Made by a program: the position numbers and the translations under genes. Positions 46,062-53,098 of a stretch of DNA of 64,000 nt are shown here, piece after piece; position 1 is the first letter of the stretch, and the number at the start of each line of letters is the position of its first letter. The notes beneath the pieces were generated by a model that saw only the letters and a program-made list of their open reading frames with translations, was not told the DNA's origin and did no database searches. This stretch comes from JAJEEA01 sp965116765 (GTDB lineage: Bacteria > Acidobacteriota > Vicinamibacteria > Vicinamibacterales > UBA8438), in assembly GCA_965116765.1 (NCBI GenBank), contig OZ220718.1, forward strand, positions 5,704,001 to 5,768,000, in the 5' to 3' direction.

Positions 46062-46370
46062 ATGAAGATTGTCGAGCGCATGAAATCGCGTTGGGGTGTC
46101 GGGCCCGTCGGCGTGGTCGCCATTCTCGCGGCGTTCTCTCTCGCCGGCATGACGACCCTGCGGCTGAAGGGCCCGGTGATGGGGCTGATGTTCTCCGATG
46201 CCACGCCCGGGTGGCTGCAGTGGGCAGTCTACCTGGTCGTCATGCTGCCCATCTACCAGGTCCTGCTGCTCGGATACGGAACCCTCCTCGGGCAGTTCGA
46301 GTTCTTCTGGAGCAAGATGAAGGCTGTCGGCCGGCTCATGAGCGGCCGCGCGGTCGGAACGTCGAACTGA
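46062..46370 (+). CDS. DUF6787-like small membrane protein
   Basis: A 102-residue protein starting MKIVERMKSRWGVG with two transmembrane helices (about residues 16-33 and 54-74) and the conserved-looking VMLPIYQVLLLGYGTLLGQF and FFWSKMKAVGRL. This is the pattern of the DUF6787 family, found mainly in Bacteroidota and Acidobacteriota and without known function. It lies behind its own Fur-type promoter, so it is probably metal-regulated. An in-frame ATG at 46029 is possible but gives an unlikely N-terminus. Confidence 0.72.
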   Translation: MKIVERMKSRWGVGPVGVVAILAAFSLAGMTTLRLKGPVMGLMFSDATPGWLQWAVYLVVMLPIYQVLLLGYGTLLGQFEFFWSKMKAVGRLMSGRAVGTSN

Positions 46371-46473
46371 CCGGTGCCCCGCCCCCGTCTTCACGCCTAT
46401 CCCGGAGATCCTCGGGTTCGACGGGTCCCAAGAAGGCCCCAGGTTGGGAACTGAGACGAGTCGCAGTTTTGTG

Positions 46474-46532
46474 TTGACGGCGGGTCAGCGGGCCTGTATA
46501 GTTGCGCCGGCAAGTTGAGATCACGTCTCAAC
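46474..46532 (+). promoter_or_regulatory. Promoter with Fur-type box for the porin-flavin operon
   Basis: TTGACG (46474-46479), 17 bases and TATAGT (46497-46502) form a near-consensus promoter. GTTGAGATCACGTCTCAAC (46514-46532) follows: both outer seven-base arms are a perfect inverted repeat and the five-base core is asymmetric. A weaker TGAGACG half-site lies upstream at 46452. Confidence 0.7.
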
Positions 46533-46569
46533 TTCTACTGAGCCGGACGCTACCGGCGCAAGTGAAGAA

Positions 46570-46600
46570 GGCCCGCGGGTGCGGCAACACCCGGCGGGCC
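46570..46600 (+). other. Leader hairpin of the porin operon, shared with the P19-like gene
   Basis: GGCCCGC-GGGTG pairs with CACCC-g-GCGGGCC (one bulge) around the loop CGGCAA. It lies 40 bases after the Fur-type box and 110 before the porin start. Stem and loop (YGGCAR) match the hairpin at 45674-45705 in the same transcript orientation. Confidence 0.6.
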
Positions 46601-46711
46601 CGGCTGAACATCACGCACCGCTACCCCTTCAGCCAAGTCGCGGCTTCGAGTGGTCCAGCAAGGCCATTATAGGGCGACGGTCGGGGTATGCAACCAGTCC
46701 ATGGAGGAGAC

Positions 46712-48139
46712 ATGCCCATGACGAACGACCGTCACCGACTCGTCGAGTACGTGCTCATCGTGACCATGCTCTGCGGCATCGCCGCCACCGCATCGGCACA
46801 GGGAGCCGCGGCCGAGACCGGAGGAACGAGCCCGGCCGAGGCCGGAGCGCCGGCCGCCGTCGCGGGCGCTCCGGGCGTCGCGGATCCCGAGGCCGAGACC
46901 GACCCCGAGGCCGGGGCGGCCGAGACCGCCGAGGAGGCCGAGACCGCGGAGCAGGAGCCCGAGGTCGACATCGCCGAGCTCGAGCAGCGCATCGAGATCC
47001 TGGCCGAGGAGGTCGAGCGGCTGCGGAGCGGCGAGGACGTGCGCCTCGACCCCGACGAGGCGCGCCGCCTGGGTCTCGCCCCGTCGGCCGCCGCGACCTA
47101 CGCCATCGACCGCGGCGTGTCCATCGCCGGGTACGGCGAGATGCTGCTCGAGAACTACGCCGACTCGTCCGGCAAGACGACGCAGTTCGACTATCTGCGC
47201 GCCATTCTCTACGCCGGCTACCGGTTCAACGACAAGTTCCTGTTCAACTCCGAGATCGAGGTCGAGCACGCCAAGGAGATCTACGTCGAGTTCGCCTACG
47301 TCGACTACCAGGCGACCCAGAACTTCGGGCTGCGGGGCGGCATGCTGCTGGTGCCGATGGGGCTGGTGAACGAGTTCCACGAGCCGACGGTGTTCATGGG
47401 GGCCGAGAGGCCGGTCACCGAGAACAAGATCATCCCGTCGACGTGGCGCGAGAACGGCGGCGGCTTCTACGGCGCCTTCGACCAGGTGTCGTTCCGGTTC
47501 TACGTCCTCAACGGCTTCAAGGGGTCGAAGTTCAACGACGGCGGTCTGCGCGGCGGGCGTCAGAAGGGCTACAAGGCCCTGTCGTCGAGCATCGTCTACA
47601 CCGGACGGCTCGACGTCACCCCCACGCCGGGCGTCTTCTTCGGGGCCAGCTTCTACACCGGCGACTCGGGGAATCGCGAGGTCATCCTGGACGGTCAGGA
47701 GTACGGCGTCGGCACCACCATCTGGGACGTGCACGCGCAGGCGCAGGTGCGCGGCCTCGACCTGCGGGCGCTCATGGCGCGCGCCAGCCTCTCCGACGTG
47801 GCCCAGCTCAACCAGTCGCTCGGATTCACCGGGAACAAGAGCGTGGGCTCGGGGCTGGCCGGCCAGTACGTCCAGGTCGGCTACGACCTGCTGTCGCAGG
47901 TCGTGGGGGCGGGGGACGTGGCGTTGTCGCCGTATGTACGCTTCGAGAAGGTCGATACCCAGGCCGAGGTGCCGGTGGGCTTCGAGCGCAGCGCCTCGAA
48001 GAACAACAACTACTTCACGTTCGGCATCGAGCTGAAGCCCAACCCCGGCGTCGTCCTCAAGATCGACCACATGTGGGTGAGCAACGACGCGAGCTCCGGG
48101 ACCAACCAGTTCAACATCAACCTGGGGTACGCGTTCTGA
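46712..48139 (+). CDS. Outer-membrane porin-like beta-barrel protein with coiled coil
   Basis: A 475-residue exported protein. After the signal peptide come an Ala/Glu/Pro-rich stretch, a short coiled coil (IAELEQRIEILAEEVERL) that may bind peptidoglycan or trimerise, and a barrel with OprP/OprO-like strands (YLRAILYAGYRFNDKFLFNS, FAYVDYQATQNFGLRGGML, VSFRFYVLNGFKGSKF), ending in INLGYAF with a terminal Phe. GGAGGAG precedes ATG 46712 (or 46718). It heads an operon with FMN-binding, cytochrome-b-like and ApbE genes under a Fur-type promoter. I infer a metal-regulated channel, perhaps for iron chelates; no ligand can be read from the sequence. Confidence 0.82.
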   Translation: MPMTNDRHRLVEYVLIVTMLCGIAATASAQGAAAETGGTSPAEAGAPAAVAGAPGVADPEAETDPEAGAAETAEEAETAEQEPEVDIAELEQRIEILAEEVERLRSGEDVRLDPDEARRLGLAPSAAATYAIDRGVSIAGYGEMLLENYADSSGKTTQFDYLRAILYAGYRFNDKFLFNSEIEVEHAKEIYVEFAYVDYQATQNFGLRGGMLLVPMGLVNEFHEPTVFMGAERPVTENKIIPSTWRENGGGFYGAFDQVSFRFYVLNGFKGSKFNDGGLRGGRQKGYKALSSSIVYTGRLDVTPTPGVFFGASFYTGDSGNREVILDGQEYGVGTTIWDVHAQAQVRGLDLRALMARASLSDVAQLNQSLGFTGNKSVGSGLAGQYVQVGYDLLSQVVGAGDVALSPYVRFEKVDTQAEVPVGFERSASKNNNYFTFGIELKPNPGVVLKIDHMWVSNDASSGTNQFNINLGYAF

Positions 48140-48234
48140 GGCAGCCGGGTGCGGCGGCGGACGTTCCTGCCCCTCGCGCGCTCGGCCGGAGAGCGGCGGC
48201 TTCCCGCCGTACGCAGGAGGCGCGGGAGGTGACG

Positions 48235-48783
48235 ATGCGATTACGCCTGGCGGGTGCGATGACGTTGGCGATGCTGCTGGCGGCCGGCGCGGGGCCGTCC
48301 GCGCAGGGCGGCCGCATCACGCGCGAGGAGGCCCTGGCCGCCGTCTTTCCCGGCGCCGAGGTGGCGGCCGAGCGCGTCTTCCTGACCCGGGCCCAGCGCC
48401 GCGCGATCGGCGAGCTGGCCCGGGTCGACGACGTGAGCGGCCTCGTCGCGCGTTACGTGGCGACGAGGGCCGGCGCGGTCGTGGGGCGGGCGTACGTCGA
48501 TACGCACGTCGTGCGCACCAAGCGCGAGAGCCTGCTGATCTCGCTCCACGCGGACGGCACGGTGAAGCGCATCGACGTCACCGCGTTTCTCGAGCCCATC
48601 GAGTATCTGCCGTCCCGGCGGTGGCTCGCGCAGTACGACGACCGGCCGCTCGACGACGACCTGGCGCTGCGCCGGGCAATCCGGACCATTGCCGGCGCGA
48701 CCCTGTCGGGGGTCGCCACGAACGCGGCGGTGCGGCGCGTGCTGGCCACCGACCAGGTGCTGGCGGGCGGCGCGGCCGAGTGA
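48235..48783 (+). CDS. Exported FMN-binding domain protein (ApbE substrate candidate)
   Basis: A 182-residue protein with a signal peptide and an FMN_bind-type fold (VVGRAYVDTHVVRTKRESLL, VKRIDVTAFLEPIEYLP). The attachment motif usually reads [S/T]GAT; here it is AGATLSG with Thr156 as the likely FMN acceptor and Ala in place of Ser. The flavin would be linked outside the cytoplasm by the ApbE encoded two genes downstream. Such proteins pass electrons from membrane cytochromes or quinones to periplasmic acceptors. It lies 95 bases after the porin gene with a good GGGAGG site. Confidence 0.82.
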   Translation: MRLRLAGAMTLAMLLAAGAGPSAQGGRITREEALAAVFPGAEVAAERVFLTRAQRRAIGELARVDDVSGLVARYVATRAGAVVGRAYVDTHVVRTKRESLLISLHADGTVKRIDVTAFLEPIEYLPSRRWLAQYDDRPLDDDLALRRAIRTIAGATLSGVATNAAVRRVLATDQVLAGGAAE

Positions 48784-48818
48784 GCCCGGTGGCGCTGCGT
48801 CCGAGGTGGGTATCGGTC

Positions 48819-49370
48819 ATGCACAGCCCGGCGAAGCGCGACGCGGCGGACGACCGTCGGCCCACCGCATCGCGTCCGGTCGTCACGATGGCGATGACGT
48901 GGTGGGAGAAGTGGGCCTTCAACCTGCTTCACGGCCTGGTGGCGGTCACCGGCATCGCCTACTTCTGGATGAAGTACCTGGTCACCCCGACCGATCCCTT
49001 CGCGGTCGTCAACCATCCCTGGCAGCCGTCCATGCTCGCCTGGCACATCGTGGCCGCGCCGTTCTTCGTCGTCTTCTTCGGCATGCTCTTCCGGACCCAC
49101 ACCCTGCGCAAGCTGCTGTCGGCGAGCCCCCGGAACCGGCGGTCGGGGTGGACGTCGCTGGTCGGCTTCTCGGTGATGGCGCTGACCGGCTATCTCATCC
49201 AGGTCGCCGCGAGCCCGGCGTGGATCACGGCGTGGATCTGGATCCACGTCGCCGCGAGCGCCGTCTTCGTCGCCGGCTACACCACCCACATGGTCATCGG
49301 CTGGCGGCTCGGCCGCCCGCCGGCCATTCGTCCCGGCGCGCTCCGCCCCGCCGCTCCGCTCGCCCCATGA
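48819..49370 (+). CDS. Cytochrome b-like membrane protein (DUF4405 type)
   Basis: A 183-residue inner-membrane protein with four helices. His residues on each helix or at its edge (H38 in LLHG, H76 in AWHI, H143 in WIHV, H157 in TTHM) are spaced as for two b-type hemes, as in DUF4405/cytochrome b561-like proteins. It would take electrons from the quinone pool to the flavin protein encoded just upstream. It starts 36 bases after the FMN-binding gene and overlaps the apbE start by four bases (ATGA). Confidence 0.8.
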   Translation: MHSPAKRDAADDRRPTASRPVVTMAMTWWEKWAFNLLHGLVAVTGIAYFWMKYLVTPTDPFAVVNHPWQPSMLAWHIVAAPFFVVFFGMLFRTHTLRKLLSASPRNRRSGWTSLVGFSVMALTGYLIQVAASPAWITAWIWIHVAASAVFVAGYTTHMVIGWRLGRPPAIRPGALRPAAPLAP

Positions 49371-50443
49371 GAGCCGCGACGATCGTCGCGGCGGCCTGTC
49401 TGGCCTGCGGCGGAGCGGCGCCGACGGTCGCCGAGGCGCCGTGGCGTATCGCTGGTTTCGCCGGGGCTCTACAGCCGCGCGCCACCGCCCCGGTCCAGGT
49501 CGAGCGCACCGTCCACCTGATGGGGACGTGGGCGACCCTGGTCGTGGAGGCGGCCGACCGGGCGGCGGGGCTGGAGGCGCTCGAGCGGATGGTCGGCGTG
49601 ATCGAGCGCACCGAGGCGTCGCTGAGCACGTGGCGGGCCGACAGCGTCCTCGGCGCCCTCAACCGGCAGCCGGTCGGCGAGCCGTTCGGGCTGCCGCCGG
49701 CGCTGTGCGGCCTCTGGCCCCGGCTCGCGCGGTGGCACGGCCTCACCGGCGGCGCGTTCGATCCGGCGGTCGGGCGGCTCGTCGAGGCGTGGGGATTGCG
49801 TGCGGGGGGGGCAGTGCCGGAGCCGGAGGTCGTGGGCGCGGCGCGGGCGGCGACCGGCCTCGCGCACTTCCGGTTCGACGCGGGAACCTGTCGCGTCATC
49901 CGAACCGTCGACGCCACCCTCGACGCGGGGGCGTTCGGCAAGGGCGAGGCCCTGCGGCGGCTCGTCGCCGTCTCGGCCGGCGGCGATCCGTGGATGGTCG
50001 ACTTCGGCGGCCAGATCGCGGTGGGGGGGAGGCCCGCGGGAGCCGGTTGGCCGGTGGCCGTCGCCCATCCCGCTCGGCGGCATCAGGCGGCGCTGGCGCT
50101 CACCCTCACGACCGGGTCGCTCGCCACCAGCGCCGCCTCGGAGCGGTCCCTGGTGGTCGACGGCCGGCCGGTGGCCCACATCCTCGATCCTCGGACGGGA
50201 CAGCCGATCCACCGGCCGGAGTCCGTCACCGTATGGCACGAGGACCCGCTGGCCGCCGACGTCCTCTCGACGGCGCTCTACGTGATGGGAGCGGAGGAAG
50301 GCCTCGACCACGCGGAGCGGCACGGAGTCGCGGCCCTGTTCCTCCTCCCCGATCCCGACCACGACGCCGGCCCGGTGACCGTCCGCCCCAGCCGGACCTA
50401 CGAGCTCCGGTTCCCCGCCGCCGTGACCGCTACGGCGCCGTGA
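49367..50443 (+). CDS. apbE: FAD:protein FMN transferase ApbE
   Basis: A 358-residue exported enzyme with a signal peptide that may be lipoprotein type (CLACGG). The ApbE core is clear: VHLMGTWATLVVEAADR, SLSTWRADSVLGALNRQP, ATLDAGAFGKGEALRRL, FGGQIAVGG and AHILDPRTGQPIHRP, plus SVTVWHEDPLAADVLSTALY with the catalytic Mg site. It transfers FMN from FAD to a Thr or Ser of a target, most likely the FMN-binding protein of the same operon. The ATG overlaps the upstream stop. Its last 14 bases overlap the end of the opposing PQQ dehydrogenase gene. Confidence 0.93.
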   Translation: MRAATIVAAACLACGGAAPTVAEAPWRIAGFAGALQPRATAPVQVERTVHLMGTWATLVVEAADRAAGLEALERMVGVIERTEASLSTWRADSVLGALNRQPVGEPFGLPPALCGLWPRLARWHGLTGGAFDPAVGRLVEAWGLRAGGAVPEPEVVGAARAATGLAHFRFDAGTCRVIRTVDATLDAGAFGKGEALRRLVAVSAGGDPWMVDFGGQIAVGGRPAGAGWPVAVAHPARRHQAALALTLTTGSLATSAASERSLVVDGRPVAHILDPRTGQPIHRPESVTVWHEDPLAADVLSTALYVMGAEEGLDHAERHGVAALFLLPDPDHDAGPVTVRPSRTYELRFPAAVTATAP

Positions 50444-52406
50444 ACGCCCAAAGCTCGCCCGGGAAGCCTCCGCCGGCGATGGCCACCACCAGGTACTGCT
50501 CGCCGTCCACGCTGTAGGTCATCGGCGACCCGGTGGCGGGCACGGGCAGGGGCACCGAGCCGACCTCGTCGCCCGTCGCCTTGTCGTAGGCCCGCAGGGC
50601 CGACCCGCGGGTGCCGTCGGGGCCGGTGAACAGGCCGCCGTCGCCGGCGATGACCAGCGTCTTGGTGACCAGGGTGCCGATGCGCTGATTGGCGACGCCG
50701 GTGCGGGGCACGTCGACGCCCTCGAGCAGCGGGTGGTCGCGAATGTGGTCCGGCGTCTCGCCGTGCGCGACCTGCCAGACGATCTCGCCCGCGTTGAGGT
50801 CGATGGCGGTGATGCGGCCCCACGGCGGCCGGATGACGGGAATGCCCTCCACGTTGAGCGCGAATCCGCTGCCGCCGCGCGGGCGCTGGCCGGCCGGAGG
50901 CCGGGGACGCCCCATGATGTAGTCCATGTTCGAGCGCCGCGGATCGCTGACGAGACCGAGGGCGTGGACCTCGGTCTTCGAGTAGATGTAGAAGATGCCG
51001 GTCTCGGGGTCGAACGACCCCCCGGGCCAGTTCGAGCCGCCGGTCAGCGCGGGGACGTGCAGGGTGCCGAGGGTGCCCTCGTACGACGCGACCGACGGCG
51101 GCGTGTAGAGCGGGCCGATGCGGTACGGCTCGATCACCTCCTCGGCCCGCCGGCGCAGCTCGGGGGTGAAGTCGATGAGGTCGTCGACGCCGATGCCCTG
51201 CCGGTCGAACGGCGGCGGCTTCGTGGGGAACGGCTGGGTCGCCGAGGTCACCTCGCCGGGCACGTCCGACTGCGGCACCGGCCGCTCCTCGATGGGCCAC
51301 ACCGGCTCGCCGGTGGCGCGGTCGAGCACGTAGAGGAACGCCTGCTTGCTCGGCTGCGCGACCGCCTTGATGTCGCGCCCGTCGACGGTGATGTCGACGA
51401 GGATGGGCGCGTTGGCGAGGTCGAAGTCCCACACGTCGTGGTGAATGGTCTGGAAGTGCCAGACCCGTTCCCCGGTGTCGAGATCGAGCGCGACGATGCT
51501 GTTCGAGAACAGGTTGTCGCCGGGCCGGTGCCCGCCGTAGAGATCGCCGGTCGGCGTCTCCACCGGCAGGTAGACGTAGCCCAGCTCGGGGTCGATGGTC
51601 ATCTGGCCCCACACCCCGGTGTTGCCGGTGTAGCGCCACGAGTCGGCCAGCCACGTGTCGTTGCCGAACTCGTCGGCGCCGGGAATGGTGTGGAAGATCC
51701 ACCTCCGCTCGCCGGTCCGGGCGTCGTAGCCGCGGACGTGCCCGGTCGGCTTCTCCTTCGTGGCCGGCGCGACCCCGGCGAGGTGGGCGGCGCCGATGAC
51801 GATGACCCCGTCGGCGATGACCGGGGCCGCGTGCAGGCCGATCTCGCCGGTGACGGGGTCGAGATCCTGGTCGAGGCCCTGCTTCAGGTCGATCAGGCCG
51901 TTCTCGCCGAAGTCCGCCATCCGCCGGCCGGTGCGGGCGTTCAGCGCGATGAGCCGGTAGCCGGGGGTGACGTAGAAGATCACCCCGTCGCCCCCGTCGT
52001 CCCAGTAGGTCAGGCCGCGCCCCGACAACCGCCGCGGCGCCGCCGCGCCCCGCGCCCCCTCGTTGAGCCGGTGCACCCACAGCAGCTCGCCCGTCGCCGC
52101 GTCGAGGGCGACGGCCGCGCGTCGCGTGCCGGCCGTCGAGTAGAGCACCCCGTCGACCATCAGCGGGGTCGACTGGAAGACGTACTCGGGGCCGGGGCCG
52201 AGGTTGGCGGTGCGGAACCGCCACGCCAGCTCCAGGTCGCCGAAGTTCTCTGCGTCGATCCGGTCGAGGGCGGCGTAGCGGGTGTGGCCGAGGTCGCCGC
52301 CGTAGGTGGGCCACTCGCCGCCGGGCGCCCCGTGCTGGGCTGCGGCCGGGGCGGCGGCCGTCATGGTCATCAGCAATGCAGTGCAGGCGATTGCACGTAG
52401 TGACAT
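50430..52406 (-). CDS. PQQ-dependent dehydrogenase (quinoprotein glucose dehydrogenase-like)
   Basis: A 658-residue exported enzyme with a signal peptide and eight-bladed quinoprotein propeller: EWPTYGGDLGHTRYAALDRI, VFQSTPLMVDGVLYSTAGT, IFHTIPGADEFGNDTW, VWHFQTIHHDVWDFDLANAP and GTLHVPALTGGSNWPGGSFD, all typical of membrane-independent glucose/alcohol-type dehydrogenases. HHDVWD is the conserved PQQ-Ca site region. No heme c domain is fused, so electrons must pass to a separate carrier. GGAGG precedes the ATG. It converges with apbE and is probably transcribed on its own. Confidence 0.9.
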   Translation of the reverse strand: MSLRAIACTALLMTMTAAAPAAAQHGAPGGEWPTYGGDLGHTRYAALDRIDAENFGDLELAWRFRTANLGPGPEYVFQSTPLMVDGVLYSTAGTRRAAVALDAATGELLWVHRLNEGARGAAAPRRLSGRGLTYWDDGGDGVIFYVTPGYRLIALNARTGRRMADFGENGLIDLKQGLDQDLDPVTGEIGLHAAPVIADGVIVIGAAHLAGVAPATKEKPTGHVRGYDARTGERRWIFHTIPGADEFGNDTWLADSWRYTGNTGVWGQMTIDPELGYVYLPVETPTGDLYGGHRPGDNLFSNSIVALDLDTGERVWHFQTIHHDVWDFDLANAPILVDITVDGRDIKAVAQPSKQAFLYVLDRATGEPVWPIEERPVPQSDVPGEVTSATQPFPTKPPPFDRQGIGVDDLIDFTPELRRRAEEVIEPYRIGPLYTPPSVASYEGTLGTLHVPALTGGSNWPGGSFDPETGIFYIYSKTEVHALGLVSDPRRSNMDYIMGRPRPPAGQRPRGGSGFALNVEGIPVIRPPWGRITAIDLNAGEIVWQVAHGETPDHIRDHPLLEGVDVPRTGVANQRIGTLVTKTLVIAGDGGLFTGPDGTRGSALRAYDKATGDEVGSVPLPVPATGSPMTYSVDGEQYLVVAIAGGGFPGELWAFTAP

Positions 52407-52477
52407 CGAATCCTCCGGGTTGCGTCGACGGCGCGGCCCGAACGGCGTCGCAGTGTGACGCCTGCGCAGCACCGTGG

Positions 52478-52786
52478 TCAGGGGAGCCAGTAGCCGCGCC
52501 GTCCATGCCGGACATGAACGACCTGGACCGTCGACCCTTCGATGGTGAAGAAGATGCGCCAGCGGGCGCCTCGCCCGAATAGCAGTTGCCTCACCTCGCG
52601 ATCGAACGCCGCGCTCTCCGGCGCCACCGCGTGAGATTCGGGCAGAACTTCGAGCTCGAGGATCCGTTCGTGGATTCCGTCGAGCCACGCCTCGGCGTAG
52701 CCGGGACGCTCTGTCTTGAGCCACTCGTACGCCTTCGAGATGTCGTTTGCGGCGGACGGCGTGACGATGACCCGGTAGCGCTTCAC
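52478..52786 (-). CDS. RelE/ParE family toxin
   Basis: A 102-residue protein starting VKRYRVIVTPSAANDISKAY, with EWLKTERPGYAEAWLDGI and RWRIFFTIEGSTVQVVHVRH. This is the plasmid-stabilisation (ParE/RelE) fold, whose members inhibit gyrase or cleave mRNA at ribosomes; which applies cannot be said. The GTG start overlaps the antitoxin stop by four bases (GTGA), the normal order for this pair. Confidence 0.87.
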   Translation of the reverse strand: MKRYRVIVTPSAANDISKAYEWLKTERPGYAEAWLDGIHERILELEVLPESHAVAPESAAFDREVRQLLFGRGARWRIFFTIEGSTVQVVHVRHGRRGYWLP

Positions 52787-53067
52787 TGGTCGTCCGGACC
52801 GCCCGCCAGCTTCGCGAAGAAGGTCGCTGCTTCGATGCCCTGCCCGTCGTGCGCTTGATCGAGACCCCGGCGAATGCCGGCGACGGCCTGCGCGTACTCG
52901 AACCGCTCGCTGACGTCCTGCCACGCTTCAGCATCCATGACGACCAGCGCGGGCTTGCCGTTGACGGTCAGGACGGACGGTCGCCCGGTTTCCTTGAGAC
53001 GGGACATGAAGCGGACGGTATGGCGCTTGAACTCGGTCAGGGGTCGGATATCCTGGGTGATGTCCAT
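52783..53067 (-). CDS. Phd/YefM family antitoxin
   Basis: A 94-residue protein with the Phd/YefM DNA-binding half (DIRPLTEFKRHTVRFMSRLK, PSVLTVNGKPALVVMDAEAW) and a C-terminal toxin-binding tail. It should neutralise the ParE-like toxin and repress their shared promoter. It diverges from the TonB receptor with a start only about 30 bases apart. Confidence 0.88.
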   Translation of the reverse strand: MDITQDIRPLTEFKRHTVRFMSRLKETGRPSVLTVNGKPALVVMDAEAWQDVSERFEYAQAVAGIRRGLDQAHDGQGIEAATFFAKLAGGPDDQ

Positions 53068-53098
53068 TCTCGTCCTCGTTCTCGCCGCGCCGTTCCCA

